Of a stretch of DNA of 64,000 bases, positions 34,352 through 45,991 are shown piece by piece; the first letter of the stretch is position 1, and each line of letters starts with the position of its first letter. The stretch covers positions 44,141,501 through 44,205,500 of the forward strand of contig CANTUV010000008.1 of NCBI GenBank assembly GCA_947685225.1, given 5' to 3'. The notes beneath the pieces are model-generated. The model saw only the letters and a program-made list of their open reading frames with translations. It was not told where the DNA came from and made no database searches. The position numbers and the translations under genes are program-made. This stretch comes from Garcia nutans. Its lineage: Eukaryota; Streptophyta; Magnoliopsida; Malpighiales; Euphorbiaceae.

Positions 34352-35484
34352 TAAGAGAAGTTGATTCCGTTGGTCTTTTTATTATTCTATTCTTTCTTAT
34401 AATGATATTATTCATTGCATCATATTAGATTGCATTGTGTGCGTCAGTTAGGATGCCCGTGTTACCGTGTTGTGTTATATAAGGGATACCATACTTTCAC
34501 TCAAGGTATGGAGATCGAGCATGGCATAACCACTCATAGCCTCGTACCATTTGGTAGATACTTGCTATGGGAACCAAAGCCTTTTACCCAAAGACAAAAG
34601 CTCATATAATCAGCCTAGTTACTTTCCTTAGGTTTTTACCCCAAATGCATGTTGTTTGACTAAGGTTGGTTTATCTTAGTTTAAATCATGGCTTATTTGG
34701 TTTGTTCTTTTTTTAATATGACCAATTTTTCTTTAAAGTCCAAAAGACCGAAACTATTTTTAAAACTTTTCAAGATGGTCTTTGGACATAAAACTTTTCC
34801 ATAAACAAATCAAAAAGTCTTTTCTCATGATCCAAATACTAAGCCCAAAATCCATTTTTTTCTAAAATCTTTTTACAATGGGCTTAGAAACAAAATTATT
34901 TTCATCCAACCTTTTCTTACAAAGAGCTTACAAATCTTTAGGTCAATTATGAAATATCAAAAACTCAATTGTGAGCCTAGTTTATACTAAGAATAAATTA
35001 ACCATGGGTTTGCTTTTGGCATGAATCATTAGTTGCTTTTTCAAGTGAGAAATCTATTTATAATAAACCTCTTAATTTAGTTTTAATCCAAAATAGCATA
35101 AAAGCTACATAAGTTGAATGGATTAAAACCTAATTAATGGGAATTATCATGGACTGATTTCCATTTTTGAAAATATAACTATTGGTTGAAACGTCCGAGG
35201 GAATTATTCAAAAAACAAGATACCCCATGTTGATATTTTGTTAACCATATAACTAGGAAAAGAGACTCGCCATTCGTGTGTGGATGTTATAAGGTTGGAA
35301 GGAACGTCCTATTTGTCCTTGTTTGTTAATTGTTTGTGCATACATGCATACATTTGCATCTCATATCATTAATCCTCTCTGGCTCATAACCCTGGATTAC
35401 GACATTTCAAAAGCTTACAACAATCCAACCTACGCCGGAAGCGAAGAATCTAGCAACAACTCAATCACTTGCTCACCAAAAGCA
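34352..35484 (+). other. Untranslated leader of element E
   Basis: About 1.1 kb that parallels 8867-10009. The hairpin at 34489-34511 is conserved. Small frames in it have no family resemblance. Confidence 0.65.
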
Positions 35485-37274
35485 ATGGAGCCCGAACAAA
35501 TTCAAAGAATGGTGGATGATTCCCTCAATGCCAAGATGGAAGAAATAAAAGAGGCCCTAGTTGAGACCATGAAGAACCAGTTGGCTGCGATTTTAGGAAA
35601 TCATGCTGAAGCATCTGCTAGCACTAAGAAGCCAAAGGACAAAGGGAAGACTAATGTTGGTGAAGTGGTTTTTGATGATGATAAGGTGATCATTGATGAT
35701 GATGATGATTGGGCCCAAAACTTCCAAGATCCTCAAGACATGAAGAAAGAACCAAAGATTGTTGAAAGATCAACTATGGAGAAAATCGAGACTTCTGATG
35801 TTGAAAAGATGATTGTGGACTTAGAAAAGAAATTTGAGAAGAAACTGAAAACTGAAGAAATGTCCAAAGTTGAAAAATTATTTGAGCTAGATGAAGAAGT
35901 TTCATATAAGTTCAAGATGCCATCTTTTGCGAAGTTTGATGGAACCAAAAATCCTCATCTCCATGTGAAGTAGTATATCACTGCTATGCAGTCTGCCCGA
36001 GCTACTAAGGCTCAAACTCTAAGGTACTTTATGCTCTCATTAATGGAAGTGGAGTCCATTAGACAAAAGCCAAATGAGAATTTTGTGGACTATGTGAAAA
36101 GATGGAGAAATAAAGCCGCTTTGCTTAAGAAAAGTCCAATGAATCTGATCAAATAAGGATGATTGTGAGATGGGTGTTACATAGACTTCATAAAAGGATG
36201 TCTCATACAATCATCTGTGATTTCAAAGATCTTCTCTAAGCTAGTCTGCAAATTGAAAAATGGGAAAGAGAGAAGAACCATTTTTCAACAAGAAGGAACA
36301 AGAAAGGAAACTATCAGTCTGGCAGCCAAAGCATGCAAAAGGCGTTCGGTGTTAATGCTACTAACCAAGGAACAAGGAGGCAGTTTTCGGACTTAGGAAA
36401 ACTGATGTCTTGGGTTCTCAATAAGCTTCAAAGAAAGGGATTGTTACAACCCTTAAATCCTCACCCTTTGCCTAACCCTCTCCCACCTAACTTCGACACT
36501 AAAGCATTTTGTCAGTTTCATCAAATGCAAGGGCATGACACCGATAGATGTGTTAGGTTGAGACATGAGATCTAAAATTTAATTGATAGTTGAAAGCTGC
36601 CCGAGCCCAACAAGCCGAACACCAAAGACAATCCATTACCAAAGTTCAATAGAGTACCACCACCGGCAACCTTCATGATTGGAGAGGATTTCCATGAAGA
36701 TTTTGTCATGTCTTGTTTCCAATATGTGGGTAGAGAAGCGACCGAAGAAGAAGAGGTATTTGGCAAAATTAAACAAGCTATAGTGGGTAGAGAAGTAGCA
36801 ATTTGTGTTGTCAATGGGTTTTGGGATTCAAGCGATAGTGATGATGATCTTGTGTCCAAGAAGGAGGAATGGAATTGGTTCGAGCCTGAAGAAGATGAAG
36901 TAATGAACACTAGATCCGGCAAACCTTATGCAAGGCCACCGCCTAAAGAGGTAGAAATTAATAAGGGAAAGGAAGTTGAAGTAGGGAATAAAGAAGAGGA
37001 AGATGATACTATGCTCAAGCAATTGAAAAGAACCCAAGCAAGTGTTAGCATTTAGGACTTATTTGCTACTTCTAAAAAGCACCGAGAAACTATGGCCAAG
37101 GCCTTAGCTAGCATGCCAATTTCTACCTCCACAACACCGGAGGAGCTGATCAACTTCATAAAAATTGGAGAAGTAATGAAATGTGAAGATGTTCAAGAGA
37201 AGAGTGAAGTTGATATGGGAGCGGTTTCTTTCTCAGATGCGGATTTACCGGAGGAGGGGAGAGACACATCCGTC
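35485..37274 (+). pseudogene. gag and start of protease, element E
   Basis: The best preserved Tat-type gag here. It starts at ATG 35485 (MEPEQIQRMVDDSLNAK); an upstream in-frame ATG at 35323 lies in leader sequence. It has an acidic stretch, then KKFEKKLKTEE and FAKFDGTKNPHLHVK, and stops at TAG 35971-35973. The core (RQKPNENFVDYVKRWRNKAA) and the C2HC region (FCQFHQMQGHDTDRC, about 36510-36555) follow with frameshifts. The 36675-37055 frame has an acidic region and the LKQLKRTQASVSI motif just upstream of Tat protease. The last piece has VSFSDADLPEEGRD, the usual approach to the protease. It is then cut by LTR F at 37275. Confidence 0.8.
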
Positions 37275-39107
37275 TGTGAGCGGGGATTTTTGCCCCCACT
37301 CCCGGTGGAATGGTTCTTGCGACTTCGGCACTGTTTAGGCTCGGGGCCTTAGAGAACATGGGCCTAAGCCCGGAGAAAATGTAGTGGCCACCCGAAAGGG
37401 CTGAGAAAAAGAAAGGGGTGGATGACTCGATTCCTAAGGAATTCCAAAGCCCCTAATGGGTTCTAAACGTTGGGTACATGTGGGGAAGGTGTGAAATGGC
37501 CCAGCACCCCACAATGCCCGGTTCATTGGAACCGGCCTCCTTTTGCAGGTCTTAATATTATAAAATTCTTAAGTATAACAATATTATCCATACTACATGC
37601 AACAATTAAAATAAAGCATCGTTATATTAAAATCAAAGCAATGTCTAAGCAAAGCAAATAAATGGACACCCATCCAAGGATGGAAACATTTCCTTACATC
37701 GTTCATGTCAAAACTAATAGGACACCCACCGAAAGGTAGAAACATGCCCTTTACATTGGTCCAAAATATAAAAGTAATTTAAATTACATGATATTTAACT
37801 AATGAGGTACCCACAAAGTGGAAACATACCTCTTACACTTTTAATACTAAAACAAGCAAACAATAACAATAAAGAAAATATACATCCATGATAAATTAAA
37901 TAAATCATGCATTGAAATTAAATAAATCAACCACCAAAGCATATAATAGACTATATGATCAAATCTAACAATAAAGCAAGTAAAGATACAAATTGAGGTT
38001 TACTGTTTCTATTTAAAGTTCTTTAATTAATATTTAGGGTTTTGGAATCTTAAGATATTATTATTGTTATTTGTTTAGGCTACTGTAAGTTTTAAGAGAA
38101 TTGAAATGGATTAGAATTTTATAATTTAAGAAATTAGTAAGGTTCTTTGATTGATCAAATTAGGGTTTGAGGGGTAAAATTATGAAATTAGGGTTTTGAC
38201 ATTTTAAGATATTAGTTTTATACTTCATGTTAACTAGCTTGTTATTTTAGTTTTATTAGATTATGGCTTTAGGGTTTAAATTAACTAGTTTGGGGTTTTA
38301 AATTCAATGAATTAGGGTTTAGGAAAATTTAGAGTTTACTTTTTTAGTTTTGAGAGAAATAGTATTTTTGGTGTTTTGGAAAAAATGTTTGGTTTTAGGA
38401 TTTGAGAAAACAGTTTAGAGTTTTATAAATTTTTTGGAGATAGGCAAAACGATTTAAGGTTTTTGGAAACAGAAAAGTATTTTTTTTAGGGTTTTTGGAA
38501 ATAGAAGGAACAATTTAGGGTTTTAAGGTTTAGAAGAAATAGATTAGGGTTCTTAAGATGTTTGGAAACAGAAAGTATTTTTTTAGGGTTTTTGGAAATA
38601 GAAGGATCAATTTAGGGTTTTAAGGTTTTGAAGAAACAGAAGAAAGAATTTTCAAATTGAGTGATGAAGCTAATGTAAAGAAAATAAATAAAGAAATTAG
38701 AGATTTAAACTTCCATTTGTTGGTTCTACCAAAAATTGTTTTCTGGATGAACAAGGATAAAGACAAGCTTGCTGCCTTTGATGAATTGTTGATTGCTTAC
38801 TTATTGCTAGGGTTTTCTGAGTTTCGACCACTTAATCAAAAATCTCCCAAAGTTCTCAGTTCCACCAAAAATTATTTTCATATGTTATTTATAGGAAAAA
38901 TTATAAGCCTAGTCCTATTTGTTTAAGAAAACTAAAATTCATTAAGAAAAGAAACCAAAACCAAATAGAATTTGGTTTCGAAAAAAATTGCGTTAGAAAA
39001 TTTCGCTGGCGAAAAAATTGCTGCGGGCTGCGAGGAAATTTGAGAGATTACGGGTGTTGGCTGGGCGGCCAGCCAATTTCGCCGCAGGAAAGGCCATTTC
39101 GCAGCAA
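37275..39107 (-). repeat. LTR fragment F, family 1, minus strand
   Basis: Ends at 37275 with the terminal CCCCGCTCACA (minus strand) and runs back through the stem-loops, the AAACCCTAA-rich part (about 38000-38640) and the TATA box (38886-38893) to the GC-rich palindromes near 39100. The first part of the LTR is missing because it joins element G there. No PBS lies to the left, so this is a 3' LTR or solo LTR remnant. Confidence 0.8.
38886..38893 (-). promoter_or_regulatory. TATA box in LTR F
   Basis: TATAAATA on the minus strand, same context as in the other family 1 LTRs. Confidence 0.5.
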
Positions 39108-39335
39108 GTTTTTGCCCTTAAGATTATGTTTGCTTATTAACCTAAAATAAACACTTAAACAAACTTTAAACAAGAATCAAATAAACATTAACCAATAACA
39201 CATAAACATCACACTAAAAACTAGGACATTAATAAAAACACTAAATAAACATATTAAAACTACCAAAATACCTAAATAAAACAATAATCATCATAATAAA
39301 TAAGATATAATTCTATGACAAAAACTAGTATAACA
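39108..39335 (-). repeat. 3' LTR fragment of element G
   Basis: Matches 44176-44443, the start of the 5' LTR, except for an extra segment of about 40 bp in the 5' copy. It starts TGTTATACTAGTTTTTGTC at 39335. Confidence 0.85.
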
Positions 39336-40705
39336 ACTACACCACACTTAAATCCTTGCTTGTCCCCAAGCAAGGCTAAAATCAAAACACACTAACAAGA
39401 TAAATTTTGTTAAGATCAAGAGTTATAAATATGTATCAAGATTTCCTTATCCCTAAATATGCAATCAATATCGAATCAAACAAAATCGACGCTCATGCAA
39501 TTAAAATGGTTTTCCATGCATAACCAATGTTGTCACTCCCTCACCAACTCTTACAAGTGTTTGATCATGGTGGTGTTTACACTCATAACAATCAATGAAA
39601 GATTATTACCATAGGCTTGCTTATCAATCAAATCTCCACCACAAATAACAGTCAAGCATCAATCAAAAGGTCTTTATTGGGTTGTAATGGAGCTAAGGTA
39701 AAGGCATGGCATTTAGGAAATGTGAGATAAATCATTAAGTTCAAGAGCACTTTAAGAATGAAGTACCCGATCATATACATAACCCAACAATCCCAAAACA
39801 CCTTCCTCTCATCTACCCCTTGACAATAAAGAGCTTTTCAAGGGAACTCACTTATTAAATCTTGCAATGATACATTCTAACCCTTTCAACAAGAACAACA
39901 ATTAGTTTTATTATTATTATATATATTTTTTTTCTTTTTTTTTTCTTTTTTTTAATATAGGGTTGGTCTCTTTTTTTTTTGTTTTTTTTATCTTTATTAT
40001 TTTTCTTTGCAATCTTAAACCTACTAAATTTAACCCCACACTTAATTCAACACAACACTCAGTTATAAACGCTCTTAAAATGCTCTTGACCTAATGAAAG
40101 GGTAAGAGTTAAACAATAAGGTTCAAGCTAATGGTGTTTTGCAAAAGAAAGAAAAGGAAAAATAAAATAAGCTCAAAATTGGCTAACTAAGGTTGAATAT
40201 AGGGTTGGTCTTTTTAAGCCAAAGTGGTTCACCTAATTGCCTTAATCATCTTGATGCCAAATTGAAATTTTTATGTAATCTTAAAATGCATTTCAAAGCA
40301 AGTTCTAGTAATTCATCAATCAAAGATGTTCACCCGCAACAAGAATGATAAGTTGACGGCTCAATTCCTCACTAGGTTAATGGCAATGCAAGGAGAAACC
40401 AAAAAAAAAATTGACAATAAGCACCAATTCTACTCAATTCTCAAATTCATGCTTCAAAAATTCAAAGGTCATCAATCAACAATTTTATAACAATTGAACT
40501 TTTCAAAATTCATTTATTCAAAGAAAAACATTAAGAACATTAACTAAAACTTAAACAAAAACAAATTAAAGGTAAAAACACAAAAACACAAAATGCAATT
40601 AAAAGTAAAAACATAAAACACCAAATGCACCCCACACTTAAAAATTCACATTGTCCTTAATGTGAGCATGCATACTACAGAGAGAGTTTAGATGATACCT
40701 GATTT
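39336..40705 (-). other. Non-coding 3' region of element G
   Basis: AT-rich with a poly-T/poly-A stretch at 39905-40015. No pol motif on either strand. The PPT (AAGTGTGGTGTAG on the minus strand) is at its left end. Confidence 0.6.
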
Positions 40706-42238
40706 CTATCGTTCCCATATACGATGTGTGGGGCTCCTTCCACCCATAATGCAATTGGAGCCCATGACTGAGAGGATGAACACCATGCAACTTTGAAAAG
40801 TGCCCAATGTATTGAAAAGCCTAGGTAACATTCTTAGGGGAGCAATTGTCCAAAAAGAACATGTGAGGGTTGTCTTAGCTTTATTTTTTAATGCTATAGA
40901 GATGTAGTAAGAACCTTTTTCAGTTTGCAACATGGTTTTATATGGTTTCTGCTCATTCTCACCACCAAGAGTGGGAGAGATGATAATTTGTTGCATATTG
41001 CATTCCCCAACCAAAACATCTTTCAAAATTCCTGGGGTCTTTTTAAGTTCAACCAAGTTTGGTTGAATGTGTTCTACATTCTCTTTAGCAATTTGAAATT
41101 CTCCCTCAACAATCTCATTATTTACTAGTAAATTGCTCTCATCAATTTCTAATTTGGAAGAATTAGGCTCTACGTATATGGTCATAGCCACCTCCAGCTT
41201 ATCTACACTATCTTCACTATAGGGCATGTCATGGAGTTTAGAAAGTTGCATATCTTATTTCTCTGCATTCAGCTTACATGGAAATGGGAGTGGTGGCATA
41301 CAAGGATTTGGAGGTTCATACAAATTTATCGAAGTCGATGCTTCCAAATTCTCCTCCTCCTTTGATTGAATTAACTCCTCTATGTTTGATTGCATTTCCT
41401 CGCCATCTTCTTCTTTGTTAGTTCCTGCATCAAAGGAATCACAAAAATCATTATATATCACCTGTTCATTCTTAAAATTTGTGATTACCTCTATTTGCTC
41501 CAATTGGCTAGGAAATTCCTCCTCTTGGTGTGTTTGGAGTTGATGTGCCAGTTGCCCAAGTTGCATTTCCACCCTCTTCAATGATTCCTCCAAAGAATCA
41601 AATCTCTCATTGCTTCCTTCCTGAATTTCTGTGCTAATTTGAAGGTAAGCATTCAAATCATCTCCCACTGTGGATTTCTCGAATTTATCATGGTTTTGTG
41701 AGCTAATTTGAATGAAGGCATTCAAACTATCTTCCAAAGTGGGTTCCTTAAGTTTACTATGATTTTGCGCGCTAATTTGAATGAATGCATTCAAACTATC
41801 TTCTAAGGTGGGTTCCTTAAGGTACTCTTGATTTGAATATTGTTCTTGAGAGTAAGAACTTCTTTGCTAAGGTTGAAAAAAATTTGGAGGTGGAATGTGC
41901 TGCTGGTTTTCCCAAGAAAAATTTGGGTAGTTTCTCCAATTTGGATTACAAGGATTGGAATATGGGTTACTTCTACCCCTTTGCTGGAAACTTTCATAGG
42001 CATATTCTTCCTCATGTCTCTCTTGATATTGTCCATAACCAAATGAACACATGTTTGCGCTATGTCCTGCAATGCCACATGCCGAACATACTTCACGAGT
42101 AGGCATAGGTGTTTGTCCTCTTGCATTTAGCATCTTAAGTTGGTTCGTTAATTCTGCTAATTGCCATGCCATGTCAGAGTTAGGGCTATCATCGTAACCC
42201 CCTGCGTACCTTGAAAATTGCATATTTACACAAGGCAC
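40706..42238 (-). pseudogene. gag-like ORF remnants of element G
   Basis: Read on the minus strand. 42238-41867 has SNPYSNPCNPNWRNYPNFSW, related to the gag of H, preceded by a zinc knuckle CSACGIAGHSANMC (about 42100-42060). 41794-41255 has three imperfect copies of LNAFIQIS, coiled-coil-like EESLKRVEMQLGQL, and an acidic region ending in PPLPFPCKLN. 41251-40706 is an unrecognised acidic protein with LEVAMTIYVEPNSSKLE. The N-terminal two-thirds of a normal Athila gag is missing: the ORF begins only about 120 bp after the PBS. A frameshift is near 41860-41800. Confidence 0.7.
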
Positions 42239-42357
42239 TTAGCAACTTAAAAACAATTAAATTGAAAGAAAATAAAACTAAACAAAAAAAATTCACAGAA
42301 AATAAACAAACAATTAAATTGAAAATAAAAATCAAACTACTACTACTGCGACAACCT

Positions 42358-42375
42358 TCCCCGACAGCGGCGCCA
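42358..42375 (-). other. Primer binding site of element G (tRNA-Asp type)
   Basis: Minus strand TGGCGCCGCTGTCGGGGA, close to the tRNA-Asp complement used by Athila-type elements. It lies a few bases after the LTR end at 42382. Confidence 0.85.
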
Positions 42376-42381
42376 AAAACT

Positions 42382-44443
42382 TGTTGCGCTCGAATTAAGT
42401 ACTACTACAAAGCGTCACTCGCAAGTATACGAGGTACTGTAGCAATGGTGATCGCCCCAAGGTCATTTCCCCAAGAAGGTGTGGTTCATAATAGCTTGAT
42501 TAAAGCAATTAAATTAAAAGCGAGAGTTTGTTGTTTGGAATGCTAAAGAACAATTTAAACCTAAAATTAACATACGTAGGGTTTGATGTGTGTGATGGGT
42601 GCACAAGATCAATTCAGTTCTTGGGAAAGTGCCTAGGGTTATAGGTCCATTCAATCAAAGCTCAATTCTCAATTATCCATTAACATAGCCTTGTAATTAA
42701 TTTGTTCCTTAAGGTTAATTAGTCAATTACCAATTCATTAGTTCTCACATTCATAAATTAGCAATAACCAATTATTTTACATTACCAAATTAATGAAACC
42801 CTAGAACTTATATTTCTAATTCATTCATAGGGTAGTCGATTGCATAATTCCGATATCAAATTTCACCTCTCGGTCCTTCATTCAATATCTAGAGATCAAT
42901 AGGTAGCTAATCTATTAACCTAGCATACAATCCAATGCAATCAACCAACACAAGGTACATCAATGTAAATATCAAATCAAAACATTCAACCAAATATACT
43001 ACAAACCCTAAGCATGGGTTTTTAGCTCAACATCATCAATTTAAAACATTCATTCAACTCAATATAAATCAAATACAAATTGTCCAATTGCAATATCAAT
43101 TCTCTTAATATAACAAAAACAATATTGAAATGAATTAAAAGAGAGAATAGAAAAACCCCTTGTGAAGATGCCAAGAGTAGGATTGCTAGTCTTCCTCCTA
43201 GCTCCACTTTGAAGTTTGATGAAGAACTCAAGCCCTCTTCAATGGTTGATTCCCCTTTTGCAATGTGGAATGGAGCTTTCTCAAGTCTCCAAACCTTGGA
43301 ATGGATCTTGCCTTTGGTAGATGGAATGGAGCTTTCTCAAGTCACCAAACCTTTCAATGAAGCTTCTTCAACCTTCAAGAGCTTGTAACCCAATTTTTCC
43401 CAAAGAACTTCAAAGATCTTGTCAATGGAAGATGGAGAAGATGAAGATGGAGGATGAAGATGAAGGGACAAGGAGAGTGTCACTCTCTCCTCATCCCAAT
43501 TGGTGTTTTGCTCCCTCCTTCTCTTTTCTTTTCTCAAACCCCAAACCCTAGCCTTCTTCTCCTTTTCTTTGTCGTACGAAAGAATATATAGAATTTAAGG
43601 TGACACGGCCAAGCTTAGGTGAGCTTGGCCATGTCTCTTGGCCTTTTCCTTGCTTTCCTTTAGGTGACACATCCAAGCCATGGTTGACTTGGCCATATCT
43701 CTTAATTTCCATGGGACACGGCCAAGCCAGTTGGTCGTGTCCCTCACTGTGGCTTTTTTTTTCTTTCTTTCTTTTCTTTGTTCTTCAAGGAGGTGACACG
43801 GCCAAGCCAAGAGTGGCTTGGCCGTGTCTCATGTGATCTTTTCTTGTTTTCCATGAGGTGACACGGCCAAGCCATGGTTGGCTTGGCCATGTCTCTTGAA
43901 TACTCTTCCTTTCTTTCTTTCTTTCGTTTATTTGGAGCTGGGTGTGTGACACGGCCAAGCTTTGGTGTGCTTGGCCGTGTCTGAGCTTTTTTGGAGGGAC
44001 ACGACCACAAGCTTGGCCTTGTCCCTTGCATGTGTCTCCTTCTGTGGTTGTGGACTTCTTCTTAGCTTGGTATGGGACACGGCCACAAGCTTGGCCGTGT
44101 CCTCTGCATGTGTCAGCTACTGTCCAATTTTTCTTCCTCACTTGGTTCCTTGCTTTTTCCTTCTCTCTTGTCTTTGTTTTTGCCCTTAAGATTATGTTTG
44201 CTTATTAACCTAAAATAAACACTTAAACAAACTTTAAACAAGAATCAAATAAACTTTAACCAATAACACATAAACATCACACTAAAAACTAGGACAAAAA
44301 TAACAAAAACACTGAAATAAACTAAAAGTACCAACATTAATAAAAACACTAAATAAACATATTAAAACTACCAAAATACCTAAATAAAACAATAATCATC
44401 ATAATAAATAAGATATAATTCTATGACAAAAACTAGTAAAACA
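42382..44443 (-). repeat. 5' LTR of element G
   Basis: A 2062-bp LTR, start TGTTTTACTAG at 44443 and end CGAGCGCAACA at 42382. It has eight GACACGGCCAAGC-type palindromes (43601-44102) just upstream of a TATATA stretch at about 43584-43590, which could be its TATA box. Confidence 0.8.
43601..44102 (-). repeat. Palindrome cluster GACACGGCCAAGC...GCTTGGCCGTGTC in LTR G
   Basis: Eight inverted-repeat units start at about 43601, 43675, 43714, 43794, 43859, 43947, 43997 and 44074. Each can fold into a stem of 10-14 bp. Spacers between them are dissimilar and T-rich. Confidence 0.9.
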
Positions 44444-45559
44444 TATAGCCATGGTTTGGTCTTCTAAGAAGTTGTGGCATTACTTTCAATCGTATAGTGT
44501 GCAAGCAATTTCTAGGTTGGACCCAATGAAATACTTAAGGGAGACACCCTCTTTGATTGGGAAATATGGTTGATGGTTGATAATATTAGAAGAATTTGAG
44601 ATTGAGTATGTAACCAGGAAAACAATCAAAGGTAGAGTAGTGACAGAATTCCTGGCCCAACAACCATTACCAGATAGCGAAGAGGTAATCTTGGAATTTT
44701 TGGATTAACATTTTCAGGCAATTGAAGTACAAGGGTGGAAAATGTATTTTGATGGAGCAGCAAACAGGAAAAGGGCAGGTTTGGGAGTCATATTAGAATC
44801 ACCCGAAGGGGAACTTATCCCTTTAGCCAAAAAGTTGAAATTTAGGGCAACCAATAATATGGTGGAGTACAAAGCTTGTATCTTTGGTTTGGAAACCTTA
44901 ATGATTATGAAGGTGGATAAGGTGGAAGTTTTTGGTGATTCATTGCTAGTAGTATCCTAAGTAAATGGAGAGTGGGAGTTGAAAGAAGAAAAATTAAAAC
45001 CATACCACCATTACTTGACCATGATGAAGAAGAACTTTAAGGAGTATAGGTTTATACATCTATCAAGAGAAGAAAATCAGATGGCTGATGCCCTAGCCAC
45101 ATTGGCTTCAGTATGGGAAAATCCTGTCAGTTTATTCCTTAAGCCTCTGATTTTGACCAGTTCTTCAACTCCTTGCTATGAATATGAGACAATCATGGAA
45201 ATTGATATAGACCATGATGCGTGGTATGATACTATAAGGCGATTTTTGAAGGAAAGAGAATACCCATCGGGGGCAACAAAGAAAGAAAGAAGGGCCATAA
45301 GGTGGTGGTCTTTGCAATACATCACATTCCATGGAGAGTTATATCGAAGATGGCCTGATGGGGGGTGCATTTGAGATGTTTAAGGAAGCCTGAAGTGGAG
45401 CATATCATGTCAGAAATACATGCAGGAAGTTGCGGACCGCATATGAGTGGTTTGGCTCTAGTTAAGAAGATTATTCGACAAGATTACTACTGGTTGACCA
45501 TGGAGAGAGATTGTGTTGAGTTCGTAAAGAAGTGCCAATAATGTCAGATGTATGGTAAC
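44444..45559 (+). pseudogene. Tat-type pol fragment M: connection domain, RNase H, integrase start
   Basis: Parallel to 1-1060. It begins with a connection domain (SSKKLWHYFQSYSVQ, then EFEIEYVTRK). RNase H has MYFDGAANRK, NMVEYKAC and FGDSLLV. The integrase zinc finger runs to KKCQ. Defects are a stop TAA at 44958-44960 shared with element A, a G insertion causing a frameshift near 45360 and TAA at 45539-45541. Element H inserted at 45560 after GTAAC. M may be the distal part of element E, separated by F and G (inference). Confidence 0.8.
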
Positions 45560-45745
45560 TGATAAGTGCACAATTGATGATATTTTGCCCCTATTTCTTA
45601 ATATGATTATTATCCAATTGAGTTTAATTTGTTTGTTCAAGTGCTTTTTAGGTTTAATTTTAGGAATTCTTTATATTTTGAGGCTTATGGCCATTTTGGA
45701 GGAATTACGGATGAAAGTAGAAGAAGAGAGCAAAATTCTTCAAGT

Positions 45746-45975
45746 GACACGCCCATGGACATGGACGTGTCAATGGAAGTGCCCTTGATACTGCATACGG
45801 AAGCATTGACACGCCCAGTGACATGGGCGTGTCACCGAGCGTGCCTATTGCAATAATTCACAGTAGCTGTGACACACCCAGTGACATGGGCGTGTCACTG
45901 GACGTGCCTTATATTCAAAATCCCAGTGGCAATGACACACCTAGTGACATGTCAATGGGCGTGTCAAGCAAAATT
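45746..45975 (+). repeat. 62-bp repeat with TGACACGCCC...GGGCGTGTCA palindromes
   Basis: Four copies start at 45746, 45807, 45870 and 45933. Each has the palindrome TGACACGCCC-AGTGACAT-GGGCGTGTCA in whole or part, followed by CTGGACGTGCCT-like sequence. Confidence 0.85.
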
Positions 45976-45983
45976 ATATGCAC

Positions 45984-45991
45984 TATAAAAG
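45984..45991 (+). promoter_or_regulatory. TATA box in LTR H
   Basis: TATAAAAG, about ten bases after the last palindrome. Confidence 0.6.

Larger units (their letters stand above)
39108..44443 (-). mobile_element. Athila-derived gag-only element G, minus strand
   Basis: From the right: 5' LTR (44443-42382), PBS for tRNA-Asp (42375-42358), a gag-like region (42238-40706), 1.4 kb of non-coding DNA, a PPT-like purine stretch (39350-39336) and the first 228 bp of the 3' LTR (39335-39108). No protease or RT is visible. This layout resembles terminal-repeat retrotransposons with a GAG domain (TR-GAG). It inserted in element M (right flank TATAG at 44444). A deletion removed most of the 3' LTR and joined it to LTR F. 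Confidence 0.75.

Noticed and set aside
38657..38926. Frame of 89 codons in LTR F
   Set aside because: Lies antisense within an LTR downstream of its TATA box; no family resemblance and not open in sister LTRs.
39905..40015. Poly-T stretch as the tail of a non-LTR element
   Set aside because: It lies inside element G with no LINE/SINE sequence or target duplication around it.
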